This document shows positions 9,059-18,352 of a DNA stretch of 64,000 bases, in pieces (the stretch's first letter is position 1; each line of letters begins with the position of its first letter). The stretch lies in the NCBI GenBank assembly GCA_964453115.1, contig CAYVRT010000002.1, forward strand, positions 124,001 through 188,000, in the 5' to 3' direction. Position numbers and translations under genes: made by a program. This stretch comes from JAIWNK01 sp964453115. GTDB lineage: Bacteria > Chloroflexota > Anaerolineae > Anaerolineales > Anaerolineaceae. The notes under the pieces were generated by a model. That model was not told where the DNA came from. It was given only the letters and a program-made list of their open reading frames with translations, and searched no databases.

Positions 9059-10096
9059 TCACTGCCCCGTACCAATCAAATCAATCACCACCACCTCAGG
9101 TGGCGCAAGAAATCGCACTCTCGGCGCTACAGTACCTTCCATGCCCAACCCGCGTGTCACGTACAGCGTTGTTCCAAACTCCTCATACATTCCCATCTCA
9201 TACCGCTTTCCAAAGTCGGAAAATGTAACGAGAGCGCCATAGATAGGCAACCGTACCTGACCGCCATGCGTATGACCGGCCAGGTAAAGGTTCATCTTCT
9301 GAGCAATTGCAACATCCATCAAATCTGGAGAATGATAAAGCAACACACGAAATTCATCTTCAGGTAAATCCATTGACAAAGAACGCAAAGCCTGTCTATC
9401 GCGTTCCCGCCAAATATCACTCACACCTAAAATCCACACCCGTTGGCCGCCAACATCTAAAGCCACCGCCTCGTCATTCAAAACACGCGCCCCCGTAATG
9501 CCATCAAACAAACGTTGCGCATGTTCAACATACTCCACCGAGCCATTGACGGCATACACACCCATTGGCGCATCAAGCGTTTCCACAATCTGCCGTGCAT
9601 GTTCCCAGGTAACTGGGTCCGATCCAAACGACGTATTAAAATAGTCTCCAGTCCAAACAATTACATCCGCATTCAATCCTTGCACCAACGGGATCAAGGC
9701 CCGCTCGCGCACTGTGATATACTCCATGTGCAAATCAGATAAATGAACGATTCTCAATCTTTGCCCAGCAGGTAAACGATCTGTCTCAATTGTTACCTGC
9801 CCAGTTGTTAGCTGAAATGGCTCAATGTAAAACCCATACACTACCAACGCTGTCAGCAATACCTGAACAAACACCAACCATCGAAGCAACAGTTGTCCCC
9901 CGACTCTTTTTTGCATCATCATCCACCCCATGCCCCAGGCAACAAAAGTCGCCCAACGTGTCATCGCAAATGAAATCCACCCCGGTAATGGATGACCATA
10001 CGAAAGACCGAAGACTGGCAATAACGCCAGGCTGAGCCAATCCACAACCATCCAAATGACCAATACCAATCCGGCTAACCAAAATTGTTTTCGCAT
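9059..10096 (-). CDS. Membrane-anchored metallophosphoesterase (YkuE/YaeI-like)
   Basis: 345 residues. About three N-terminal membrane helices (residues 7-27, 40-62, 70-92), then a calcineurin-like domain: LRIVHLSDLHME (D121, H123), VIVWTGDYFN (D151), VLLYHSPD and LYLAGHTHGGQV near the end. The usual GNH[DE] motif reads VNGSVEY at 183-189, so the conserved Asn-His pair is not in its normal form. Family members act on phosphoesters such as UDP-sugars or lipid head groups at the membrane. Convergent with the preceding gene with 5 bases between stop codons; no terminator is visible there. Confidence 0.85.
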   Translation of the reverse strand: MRKQFWLAGLVLVIWMVVDWLSLALLPVFGLSYGHPLPGWISFAMTRWATFVAWGMGWMMMQKRVGGQLLLRWLVFVQVLLTALVVYGFYIEPFQLTTGQVTIETDRLPAGQRLRIVHLSDLHMEYITVRERALIPLVQGLNADVIVWTGDYFNTSFGSDPVTWEHARQIVETLDAPMGVYAVNGSVEYVEHAQRLFDGITGARVLNDEAVALDVGGQRVWILGVSDIWRERDRQALRSLSMDLPEDEFRVLLYHSPDLMDVAIAQKMNLYLAGHTHGGQVRLPIYGALVTFSDFGKRYEMGMYEEFGTTLYVTRGLGMEGTVAPRVRFLAPPEVVVIDLIGTGQ

Positions 10097-10120
10097 TTGC
10101 CAAGTTTATCACAAAAAATC

Positions 10121-10151
10121 TTGACGATTTCTCGAAATTATGTGTTATACT
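10121..10151 (+). promoter_or_regulatory. Promoter of ABC exporter operon
   Basis: TTGACG (10121-10126) and TATACT (10146-10151), the latter preceded by TGT, an extended -10. The spacer is 19 bases, longer than ideal, which the extended -10 could compensate. Transcript start near 10158, giving a leader of about 150 bases. Confidence 0.6.
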
Positions 10152-10200
10152 TTTAAGTCTTGCGGCATTGCGGGCATGGCCTTATATCGTTTGTATTGGC

Positions 10201-10272
10201 GCGCCATCCTGACGGAGTCAGCACGGCGCAACAACCGGCTTTTGACCGGCGGTCTTCGCAGACCGGATTTTT
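10201..10272 (+). promoter_or_regulatory. Structured 5' leader of ABC exporter operon (possible attenuator)
   Basis: Two foldable parts precede the exporter. First, GCGCC (10201-10205) pairs with GGCGC (10225-10229) enclosing CTGAC/GTCAG (10209-10213/10217-10221) with a GGA loop. Second, CGGTCT (10250-10255) pairs with AGACCG (10260-10265) across TCGC and is followed by GATTTTTG, a short terminator-like hairpin. The Shine-Dalgarno CAGGAG is at 10295-10300. I could not match it to a known riboswitch class. Confidence 0.45.
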
Positions 10273-10307
10273 GACCTCGTTGTTCCCCTCACTTCAGGAG
10301 TCTCAAC

Positions 10308-12125
10308 TTGACTACATCCTCTCCTGCTATGGGATACGACCTGCAACGCGCCATCTCGCCCAACCGGTTAGTGGGTCTATGGCGCATGATGACAGGGTAC
10401 CATCTCCAATACATCGCCGCCACCGTGAGCCTGGGAATTGCAGCGGTCGCCAAAACGCTGACCTATATGCTCCTGCGATATTTTGTAGACAACTTCTTCA
10501 TAGCGCAGGTGGCCAGCGTTTCCCTCACCGTCATCGCCATCGGCTTCATCTTACTTGCCCTCACCGAGGGCGGATTCACCTTCCTGAGCGGCACACTTGC
10601 CGCAAAAACAGCCGAAGGAATTGCGCGACGTTTGCGCAACTACATCTTTGATCACATCCAAAAGCTGACCTTCACCTATCATGATGAAAATCAAACCGGT
10701 GAATTAATTCAGCGATCCACATCCGATGTAGATGCAGTCAGACGTTTCTACGCCGATCAGGCAATTGGCATCGGGCGCATCATCTTGCTCTTCATCATCA
10801 ACTTCATCGCCCTACTCAACCTCAATGTCACTTTAGCCTTCATCTCCATCGTCGTCCTTCCGCTCATTGTTGTCATCTCCCTGTTCTTCTTCCGGCGTGT
10901 CTCCAAAGCCTATGAATCCTATCAGGAACAGGAAGCCACACTCTCGACCACACTTCAGGAAAATTTGACCGGCGTTCGGGTTGTTAAAGCTTTTGCCCGC
11001 CAACAATACGAAATAGACAAATTCGAACAGAACAATTGGGAAAAGTATCAACGCGGTAAACGATTGCTGAAAATGCATTCTATGTTTTGGCCCATCTCTG
11101 ATACCTTGTGCGGGTTTCAGATGCTGATTGGCTACCTGACCGGTGCATTGATGGCAATCAATGGCGAAATCACGGTTGGCACTTACCTGGCCTATGCCGG
11201 GCTGATTGTGTGGATCATCTTCCCCATGCGCAACCTTGGTCGCATCATTGTCCAGCTCTCAACCGGCATGGTCTCCTATGGTCGAGTGATGGATATCATC
11301 AAAGAAACCCGTGAACCTCTTGAGGAAGCAAAACACACACCACAAGATACCCCTCAAGGTCATATTGAATTTCAACAAATCGGTTTCACCTATGCAGACG
11401 CCGAAAATCCCGTTCTTAAAAACATCTCTTTTGAAGCTCGTCCGGGACAGGTCATTGCGCTACTTGGTTCTACTGGCTCAGGAAAAACCACGCTTGTCAA
11501 TCTACTCCCGCGCTTTTACGAATATACCAGCGGGCAAATTTTGCTCGATGGAACTGAACTAAAACAGTACTCTAGTCGCTATCTGCGACAGCAAATTGGT
11601 ATTGTTGAGCAAGAGCCATTCCTCTTCTCTCGTTCCATCCGAGAAAACATTGCCTATGGCGTCTCACGCCCCGTCACGGATGAAGAAATTGAACAAGCAG
11701 CGCGCGCTGCCGCCATTCACGAAGTTATTCTCAGCTTTCCAGACGGCTACCACACCCTGGTCGGTGAGAAAGGCGTCACCCTATCTGGCGGCCAAAAGCA
11801 ACGAGTTGCAATTGCTCGCACGCTTCTCAAAAATCCGCGCATTTTAATCCTGGATGACTCAACCAGTTCGGTAGATACAGAAACCGAAGCCGAAATCCGT
11901 CAAGCACTGCAAAACTTGATGCAAAATCGCACCACATTTATCATCGCTCACCGCATCCAAAGCATTATGTCCGCTGACCTGATCCTGGTCTTAGACCGGG
12001 GCCAAATTGTCCAAAGCGGACAACACACCAGCCTTGTCCAACAACCTGGCATCTATCGTGACATCTACGAAATCCAAACCCGTATCGAAGTAGAGTTGGA
12101 AAAGGAAATCTCCAATGTCAACTGA
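10308..12125 (+). CDS. Heterodimeric ABC exporter subunit with degenerate ATP site
   Basis: 605 residues, type I exporter half (six membrane helices, then ATPase). Walker A LLGSTGSGKTT, Q-loop GIVEQEPFLFS, intact signature LSGGQ, Walker B ILILDD, H-loop IIAHR. The residue after Walker B is Asp-Asp-Ser where catalytic sites have Asp-Glu, so this subunit's own site is non-catalytic. Start is TTG 10308: AGGAG ends 7 bases upstream, whereas the next in-frame ATG (10329) is 28 bases away. Overlaps the next gene by 11 bases. Likely exports lipids or drugs. Confidence 0.9.
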   Translation: MTTSSPAMGYDLQRAISPNRLVGLWRMMTGYHLQYIAATVSLGIAAVAKTLTYMLLRYFVDNFFIAQVASVSLTVIAIGFILLALTEGGFTFLSGTLAAKTAEGIARRLRNYIFDHIQKLTFTYHDENQTGELIQRSTSDVDAVRRFYADQAIGIGRIILLFIINFIALLNLNVTLAFISIVVLPLIVVISLFFFRRVSKAYESYQEQEATLSTTLQENLTGVRVVKAFARQQYEIDKFEQNNWEKYQRGKRLLKMHSMFWPISDTLCGFQMLIGYLTGALMAINGEITVGTYLAYAGLIVWIIFPMRNLGRIIVQLSTGMVSYGRVMDIIKETREPLEEAKHTPQDTPQGHIEFQQIGFTYADAENPVLKNISFEARPGQVIALLGSTGSGKTTLVNLLPRFYEYTSGQILLDGTELKQYSSRYLRQQIGIVEQEPFLFSRSIRENIAYGVSRPVTDEEIEQAARAAAIHEVILSFPDGYHTLVGEKGVTLSGGQKQRVAIARTLLKNPRILILDDSTSSVDTETEAEIRQALQNLMQNRTTFIIAHRIQSIMSADLILVLDRGQIVQSGQHTSLVQQPGIYRDIYEIQTRIEVELEKEISNVN

Positions 12126-13953
12126 ATATTTTGAAGAAGAAGAGTTTCAAAGTAAATTTAATGGACAAACCTTTCGCCGCATCCTTGCACTCATCGTCCC
12201 ACACTGGAAATGGGTGCTAGGGTTTGTCATCACCATCATGGGCGTCTCAGCGCTTGACGCGTTATTTACCTATCTCAGCAAACGTATCGTAGATGAAGGC
12301 ATAATTGCCCGCAATGCCCCCATATTGCTTGATATCCTCACGCAATATGGCATCCTGATTGTTGTACAGGCCGCTGGCGTATTCATTTTCATCTACCTGG
12401 TTGGCGTATTAGGCGAACGCGTACGCTACGATATGCGCCGCATGATGTTTAACCACCTGCAAAAACTTTCCCTCTCATACTATAGCCGCACACCTGTTGG
12501 TTGGATTATGGCCCGCGTCACCTCTGATACAGACCGTGTCGCCGACCTTGTTACCTGGGGTTTGTTGGACTCTGCCTGGGCCATTATGAACATCATTACC
12601 TCGATGGGGTTCATGATTTATATCAACTGGCGCCTTTCGCTCATCGTTTTTGCTGCTCTTCCCATCCTCTTTGTTGTTGCTATCGAGTTTCGCAAACGAA
12701 TCGTCTCTCAATATCGCGCCGTACGGAAAACCAACTCTAAAATCGTTGGCGCTTTTAATGAAAACATCACCGGCGTGCGCGTTGTCAAAGCCCTGGGACG
12801 CGAGGAAGGCAACCTGCGCGAGTTTGGAAACCTGACCAGTGAAATGTATAACGCTTCGTTCCGGGCAGCCTGGCTGAGTGCGCTCTTCCTGCCCTCAGTC
12901 CAACTCATCACAGCTCTTGCAGTTGGCAGCATCATCCTATATGGCGGCACACAAGCACAAACAGGTGCGCTGACTGCTGGCGGAATTACGGCATTCGTGT
13001 CCTATGTCACCTTCATGATGTGGCCCATTCAAGACTTGGCACGTGTATTTGCCGAAATCCAACACGCTATTGCCTCTGCTGAGCGTATCTTCTCCCTCGT
13101 TGACTCGCAACCCGACATTACAGATCAACCCAATGCCAGCGACCCGGGAACAATTCAGGGCGACATTGAATTTGAACATGTCAGTTTCACCTACAAAGGC
13201 GACACCAAAGAAGTACTGCATGATTTCAACCTGACCGTCCAACGCGGCGAAACCATCGCGATTGTTGGCCCAACCGGTGGCGGCAAAACAACCATTGTAA
13301 ACCTGCTTTGCCGATTCTATGAACCAACACAAGGGGTCATTCGAATTGGCGGCCTTGACTATACGAAGTTTTCACTCAAGGCAATTCAATCTCGCATTGG
13401 TGTTGTCCTACAAACTCCACACCTTTTCTCCGGCACCGTTCGAGAAAACATTCGATATGGTCGGCTTGATGCCACCAACCCCGAGGTTGAAAACGCCGCA
13501 CAGCTCGCAGGAGCTCATGAATTCATTCAAAAGTTGGAAAAGGGCTATGACGAGCCAGTTGGCGAGGGTGGAAATCTACTTTCCACCGGCCAAAAGCAGC
13601 TCATTAGTCTGGCGCGCGCCATCCTCTCCCGTCCTGAAATTTTTATCATGGATGAAGCCACAAGCTCGGTTGACACGCTGACAGAAGCTCTCATCCAACG
13701 CGGCATGGAAGCATTGATGCAAGGCCGCACTAGTTTCATCATTGCCCACCGTCTTTCAACCATCAAACGAGCCGATCGAATTTTGGTCATTGAAGGCGGA
13801 AGAATCGCCGAAATGGGAACCCATGCCGAATTGCTGCGACTGCGCGGCAAATACTATCAGCTCTACACACAACAATTCCGGCATGAAATGTCTGCTGCTT
13901 ACGACCCCTTTGATCCCAAAGTTTCAGCACAGGAGAAAGCGATCGCAGCATAA
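12115..13953 (+). CDS. Heterodimeric ABC exporter subunit with canonical Walker B
   Basis: 612 residues, six membrane helices and ATPase domain. Walker A IVGPTGGGKTT, Q-loop GVVLQTPHLFS, Walker B IFIMDEATSS with the catalytic Glu, H-loop IIAHR, but the signature reads LSTGQ instead of LSGGQ. Together with the upstream subunit this makes one canonical ATP site (this Walker B plus the partner's LSGGQ) and one degenerate site, the arrangement of TM287/288-type exporters. Translation overlaps the upstream gene by 11 bases. A strong bidirectional terminator follows. Confidence 0.92.
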   Translation: MSTEYFEEEEFQSKFNGQTFRRILALIVPHWKWVLGFVITIMGVSALDALFTYLSKRIVDEGIIARNAPILLDILTQYGILIVVQAAGVFIFIYLVGVLGERVRYDMRRMMFNHLQKLSLSYYSRTPVGWIMARVTSDTDRVADLVTWGLLDSAWAIMNIITSMGFMIYINWRLSLIVFAALPILFVVAIEFRKRIVSQYRAVRKTNSKIVGAFNENITGVRVVKALGREEGNLREFGNLTSEMYNASFRAAWLSALFLPSVQLITALAVGSIILYGGTQAQTGALTAGGITAFVSYVTFMMWPIQDLARVFAEIQHAIASAERIFSLVDSQPDITDQPNASDPGTIQGDIEFEHVSFTYKGDTKEVLHDFNLTVQRGETIAIVGPTGGGKTTIVNLLCRFYEPTQGVIRIGGLDYTKFSLKAIQSRIGVVLQTPHLFSGTVRENIRYGRLDATNPEVENAAQLAGAHEFIQKLEKGYDEPVGEGGNLLSTGQKQLISLARAILSRPEIFIMDEATSSVDTLTEALIQRGMEALMQGRTSFIIAHRLSTIKRADRILVIEGGRIAEMGTHAELLRLRGKYYQLYTQQFRHEMSAAYDPFDPKVSAQEKAIAA

Positions 13954-13970
13954 CCTCCCTCAAAACCCAA

Positions 13971-14001
13971 GCCCTGGCCTGCTTCACGCACAGGCCAGGG
14001 C
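13971..14001. terminator. Bidirectional terminator between convergent genes
   Basis: Perfect 11-bp stem, GCCCTGGCCTG (13971-13981) with CAGGCCAGGGC (13991-14001), 9-base loop. It lies between the exporter stop (13953) and the convergent glycosyltransferase stop (14008). T-rich stretches on either side are short. Confidence 0.75.
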
Positions 14002-14007
14002 ATCTGT

Positions 14008-15579
14008 TTATGGTAAAAACGCAAACGCGAACAATCGCTGATCTGCAATTGTTGCAATATAAATCAAATCTCCTCGACTCTCCGGCTGCTCATAAAGCGG
14101 CCTCAAATCCATTGGAGCATTCCGATCCAGAATCAGATAATCAACCCCATAACGTTGCGCTGCGGCAACAGCCATTTCCACATCGCCATTTGGGATAACA
14201 ACAGCTGACCACCTGGTAACTGCATAGAACCCAGGCGGATTGTTCACCATAAAAATAGCATCTATTGGTAAATCCAGCTCATCCAATGCCTCATAGGTCG
14301 TCCAGCTTCTCTGCCAATCCACCGCATCACTCATCCCCCAGCCAATCAATTGCTGATTAACCACCACCACAGTGAAGAAAGCCGCCATCCCAACCAAACC
14401 TACTGAAAAAAAACGTCCTGCCTGTTTTCGACTCCAACCGCGCCAACGACTGGCCCACATCAATACACCATCCAACCCGCGCGGCACCACCGCCCAAAAC
14501 GCAGCCTGCAAAGCAGCGCCCGAGTGAAAAAAGCCGCCTCGCGCCCCAGCAAAAGGAAAAGCGATCGTCATTGTCAAAAGCGTAACCAACCACATCCCAA
14601 CCACAAATTGCGCCCAACGGCTGTTCCGCTCCATCCACAACCCAATCACTATCAATGGTAGCAAAAACACGCTTCCCTGAACCCCCAAAGTCGTCCTCAA
14701 ATTCATACCCAATGCCCAGCCACGTTCCGCAAGAATAGAATGAGCCCCCGAATTCAACCAATTCTGAAACGTCAATTGATCTGCCGGATACACAAACGTC
14801 TGATCATAATTCGTTAACCAAAGTGTTCGGCTACCACCCGATGAGAACGGACTGCCATAATATTCCAGGTTGCGCACCATCCAGGGAGATATAAGCAATC
14901 CATAAACTGCCAATAAACCCAACAACCATGCCACACGTTGCCTGATCCCCTTACCTTGCCAAATCAAAATTACCACTCCAGCAAATAACCACAAAACTCC
15001 ATCTGCACGCGTCAAATGCATCAATCCTGCCAAACCACCCAGAACAGCCCCACGCCACCATCCAAGACGCACAGAGAAATTCTCAAAACCAGCAACCAGA
15101 AACAGCGCACCGAGAACAAAGTACAGCACAAACGTTTCTGTAAGGCCATTGTATATCACATAAAAACCGCCAAACAACGCCAATCCGCCTGAAAGCCAAA
15201 TGGAACGCTTTTTCAGAGCAGAGCCTGCATTTAACCGCCCCGCAAGCCATGCCGTGAGCGGCACAGTTGCCGCGCCCAACAATAAAAACGGCAGCCGCGC
15301 CCACAAAAAAGCCGTATTCTTTGCCAGCATCATCCCCAGAGCCGCCAACAAAGCTGGCAACGGCATCCAATAGGTAAACGCTGGATGCGGCAATCCCGAA
15401 GGATTATCTAAATAATTCCATAAAAACGGTTCCCAAAACCCCTTCCCCTCAGCCAAAATTCGCCCCCCCACATAGTAATATTCAGCATCCATATACCCAG
15501 GAGTACGCTGCCAAATAGCTATTACTGCATACATCAAAATCCCAGCCACAAACAATATCCAGCCACTTCGTTTCAACAT
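14008..15579 (-). CDS. GT-C type membrane glycosyltransferase (family 39-like)
   Basis: 523 residues, about eleven hydrophobic helices, with the first extracytoplasmic loop PGYMDAEYYYVGGRILAEGKG placing an acidic MDAEYY motif where GT-C enzymes (ArnT/PMT type) keep their catalytic Asp. A C-terminal soluble domain ends with LDRNAPMDLRPLYE. Such enzymes move sugars from polyprenyl-phosphate donors on the outer face. Start ATG 15579 (MLKRSGWILF) is chosen: it lies 7 bases after the preceding stop and AAGG is 5 bases upstream; in-frame ATG 15597 has no Shine-Dalgarno. Last gene of the minus-strand glycosyltransferase cluster. Confidence 0.78.
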   Translation of the reverse strand: MLKRSGWILFVAGILMYAVIAIWQRTPGYMDAEYYYVGGRILAEGKGFWEPFLWNYLDNPSGLPHPAFTYWMPLPALLAALGMMLAKNTAFLWARLPFLLLGAATVPLTAWLAGRLNAGSALKKRSIWLSGGLALFGGFYVIYNGLTETFVLYFVLGALFLVAGFENFSVRLGWWRGAVLGGLAGLMHLTRADGVLWLFAGVVILIWQGKGIRQRVAWLLGLLAVYGLLISPWMVRNLEYYGSPFSSGGSRTLWLTNYDQTFVYPADQLTFQNWLNSGAHSILAERGWALGMNLRTTLGVQGSVFLLPLIVIGLWMERNSRWAQFVVGMWLVTLLTMTIAFPFAGARGGFFHSGAALQAAFWAVVPRGLDGVLMWASRWRGWSRKQAGRFFSVGLVGMAAFFTVVVVNQQLIGWGMSDAVDWQRSWTTYEALDELDLPIDAIFMVNNPPGFYAVTRWSAVVIPNGDVEMAVAAAQRYGVDYLILDRNAPMDLRPLYEQPESRGDLIYIATIADQRLFAFAFLP

Positions 15580-15586
15580 ATCGGCC

Positions 15587-17071
15587 TTACCGTTCATAAC
15601 CAAATACCAGCAAATCTCCATACTGCCATACGCCAATCGCTTGATAGCGTTCATCCAACCACTGTAGCGCCGGATGGCGTTGTTCGCCCAGCATTTGATA
15701 CTCCTCGATAGCCTCCTGAAACACAACAAAATATACCCGCTGTGCATTTGCCGCTGCCGTGTCCAAATCTGGTTCCGGGAAAAGCTGCATTGCTTGCTGA
15801 CTTGCAATCGCATAGGTATCGTTATGAGACCCAGCTGGATCAGCAACAAACTTCATTGGCAAATCAGGAGCATAGAAATGAGATGGGAAAAAAGATAATT
15901 TGTTATCATGTACAATCACATCCCCTTCTTGCACCTGTGCACGCAGACCCACCATGGCATCTTGAAAAGGAGCTCTCGGAAACGTATTGAATGTGTAGTA
16001 AAACGGGAGTGAAATCACCGCTGCTAACACAAAACCGCCCAACACCAATGGTCCAATCCCCCGCCGCCAGCGTCTTGCAATCACCCAACCGCCAAGAAGG
16101 AAATAAGCCAGCGAAGAAACAAGAAAACCGCGTGGAACGAACACAGGTCGAATGAAATACGAAACAGTAAATAAGAACATCGGTAGCCCCAATGCAATCA
16201 TCCCGATCAGGCCCAGCCCCATCTCGCGCCTCCCCTCACGTACGGTCTCAAACACAATTAGCGCAAGCAATTGGAGGCTCAAAATCGCTGCCAACACCAG
16301 CCAAAATCCATCCAATGGCAAATGAACCGTAAACATCAAAATTGCCTGAAAAACCTCCAGTATACCAGGACGCGGCGTCCAAAAGGCTCGCTGCACCTTC
16401 TCCACCTGCCCAGGCACCATCCACAGCCAAGGCAATGCCAATAGCCCCACAACCAACAATGCCACAACCAATTTTTCCAACAATTTCCATTCACGGCGAA
16501 CAACCAGCCAAAGCGGTAGCATTGCCAAGCCAAAAATTGCCAGATTATGCGAATACATTGCCATTGTTGCGCTCAACACCAGTCCCAGCCAATTGCCCCA
16601 TTGGCTGCCCGCTTGAGAGCGCAAGATTCGCACAAAGAACCAAACATATCCCAACTGCCCAAGCGCCAGCGGAGCATACATGCGCAGATCCTGCCCATGA
16701 TAAATCTGTAGCGGAGAAATTGCCGTCAAAAATGCTGCTGCAAGCCCTACCTGTGGACGAAACAACTGCGCCCCAACACCGTATGTCAGAGCAACAATCC
16801 CCAGGCTAAGCAGCACACTCAACAAACGCAAGAACCACAATTCACCGCTGATCTTCATCCAAAAGTGCAGTAAAAAATAATACAGTGGCGGCATCGTATC
16901 CGCCGCCGTACCTTGCACAATCGCCCCCAGGCCGCGCTGTGCCAAGAAGTAGCTAAATGCGTCATCATATTGAATGCTACGCGACTGCAAGGCAATCAGC
17001 CGCAGCCCAAGGGCGAGCAAAAGAACCCCAAGCAATCCCCAATCTTGCAACCGTCTATCCGCGCCAGCCAC
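15587..17071 (-). CDS. GT-C type membrane glycosyltransferase (family 39, ArnT/PMT-like)
   Basis: About 494 residues with roughly ten membrane helices. The N-terminal helix is followed by SIQYDDAFSYFLAQRGL, the DD motif of GT39/GT83 enzymes, then DTMPPLYYFLLHFW, the P-PLYY sequence typical of family 39-like proteins. I choose GTG 17071 because GGAGG ends 6 bases upstream (17078-17082); the longer ATG start at 17092 lacks a ribosome binding site. This start overlaps the upstream gene's end by 17 bases, so translation is probably coupled. Confidence 0.8.
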   Translation of the reverse strand: MAGADRRLQDWGLLGVLLLALGLRLIALQSRSIQYDDAFSYFLAQRGLGAIVQGTAADTMPPLYYFLLHFWMKISGELWFLRLLSVLLSLGIVALTYGVGAQLFRPQVGLAAAFLTAISPLQIYHGQDLRMYAPLALGQLGYVWFFVRILRSQAGSQWGNWLGLVLSATMAMYSHNLAIFGLAMLPLWLVVRREWKLLEKLVVALLVVGLLALPWLWMVPGQVEKVQRAFWTPRPGILEVFQAILMFTVHLPLDGFWLVLAAILSLQLLALIVFETVREGRREMGLGLIGMIALGLPMFLFTVSYFIRPVFVPRGFLVSSLAYFLLGGWVIARRWRRGIGPLVLGGFVLAAVISLPFYYTFNTFPRAPFQDAMVGLRAQVQEGDVIVHDNKLSFFPSHFYAPDLPMKFVADPAGSHNDTYAIASQQAMQLFPEPDLDTAAANAQRVYFVVFQEAIEEYQMLGEQRHPALQWLDERYQAIGVWQYGDLLVFGYER

Positions 17072-18320
17072 TCCGCGCCTCCGCAATCTCATCCACCCAG
17101 GCTGCTGGCGGGCGCATTGCCCACCAACGCACCCAATATAACATCACAAACAAAAATAAAGGCAATGGGAAAAACATCAACGGGCTTTGAATTGGCTGAT
17201 AACTGTTTTCCAAAGTCGCAAGGAACAAAGCCCACAACCCTCCGCCCACAAACAACATTGCTAAAATCACCCATACAGTCCCCAGCCGTTTCCATCGCCC
17301 CTGAATACCTGCAAACACCAGCGTCAATGCTGGCATCAGCACAATAAAATTGCCGGGGTCTGTTTGAACGCCAATCCATTGACTGATCGTCAATGTCAAA
17401 CAAAATGTCCACAAGAACATGCGAAACGATAAACGCCGCGCAATTGCCCATTCCACCAGCAAAAAGAGCGCCAACACTCCAGTCAATGCGTATCCCAGCC
17501 GTTTGCCAATTGCCGGCCAAAAGCTAGCCAAAGCCGCACCGGGCGTACCCGGCGGGTTATATCCCGGATAGCGCAAAATCTCCGCCACATTCTGCCGCAG
17601 CCAATCTGGCAATAACAAAAACGACAGCCCCACCAAAAACAATAATGTCCCAAAAAACCAAAAAACCACTTTCCAGCGCCGCTGAACCAGGCTCCATAGC
17701 ACAATCAACACCACAGCCAATACCACCACCTGCGGCTTAATCGTTGTCAGTGCCAACAACACCCCAGCCAGTTCATCCAAATTATTGCGCATTGCCAACA
17801 ACGTCGCTACCAATCCCAGAGCGACCAAAATAACCGCATTCCCCAAGATCAAAGGGCGCAGCGCATGATACCAGGTAACCGAAAACAAAAAAAACGCACC
17901 CAGCATCAAAGCTCCAGGCCGCCAACGTATCAAGCGCATCGAAAAATAACTCAACAGGACAAGACCAAGTTCCAAAACCGTCATCCAGGCCGCTCGCGCC
18001 CAGGTAAAATCCTGGATTAGCGCAAAAGGCAAAAAGACGACCACTGAATACAAAGGATATGCAACACGAAGTTCATGCTCGCCAGGACGTGCCGCCCGAC
18101 CATATACCATTGTCTGAATTTCCAGTGCCGCCTCATCTGAATAGGGACTAACACCCTCTGTTAAAAACATGCGCGTTCCGACCCAATGAACCAGAAAATC
18201 ATTTCCTCCTGGATTTTGACTGGCATAGCGAAAATTAATCACCGTTAACCCAACCAAAGCTGCAACAACCAATAAAACAACCAACCAGCCAAAGCGCGTC
18301 GAACCTCGCTGTCGTTTCAA
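17055..18320 (-). CDS. GT87-like (DUF2029) membrane mannosyltransferase homologue
   Basis: About 421 residues and roughly nine to ten hydrophobic helices. Residues after the first helix, NPGGNDFLVHWVGTRMFLTEGVSPYSDEA, match the GT87 pattern in which an Asp and a downstream P-YS sequence mark the first outer loop. The preferred start is TTG 18320 (then KRQRGSTRFGW), because GGAG (18327-18330) lies 6 bases upstream; the longer TTG at 18341 would place that Shine-Dalgarno inside the gene. A TATAAT (18357-18352) sits just upstream without a recognisable -35. Likely uses polyprenyl-phosphate mannose. Confidence 0.75.
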   Translation of the reverse strand: MKRQRGSTRFGWLVVLLVVAALVGLTVINFRYASQNPGGNDFLVHWVGTRMFLTEGVSPYSDEAALEIQTMVYGRAARPGEHELRVAYPLYSVVVFLPFALIQDFTWARAAWMTVLELGLVLLSYFSMRLIRWRPGALMLGAFFLFSVTWYHALRPLILGNAVILVALGLVATLLAMRNNLDELAGVLLALTTIKPQVVVLAVVLIVLWSLVQRRWKVVFWFFGTLLFLVGLSFLLLPDWLRQNVAEILRYPGYNPPGTPGAALASFWPAIGKRLGYALTGVLALFLLVEWAIARRLSFRMFLWTFCLTLTISQWIGVQTDPGNFIVLMPALTLVFAGIQGRWKRLGTVWVILAMLFVGGGLWALFLATLENSYQPIQSPLMFFPLPLFLFVMLYWVRWWAMRPPAAWVDEIAEARSGWRG

Positions 18321-18352
18321 GCAATTCTCCTTTATGCGCAAGATATGTCCAA

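Noticed and set aside
10209..10221. Exporter leader as a guanidine-II (mini-ykkC) riboswitch
   Set aside because: That class needs two hairpins with ACGR loops; here the loop is GGA and the second copy is absent.
15580..15849. N-terminal extension of the glycosyltransferase frame upstream of 15579
   Set aside because: It lies wholly inside the upstream gene, lacks a Shine-Dalgarno and would place a non-membrane segment before helix 1.
17055..17347. Plus-strand open frames inside the glycosyltransferase cluster
   Set aside because: The minus strand encodes coherent membrane proteins; plus-strand frames have odd composition (His/Pro/Gln-rich) and no start signals.
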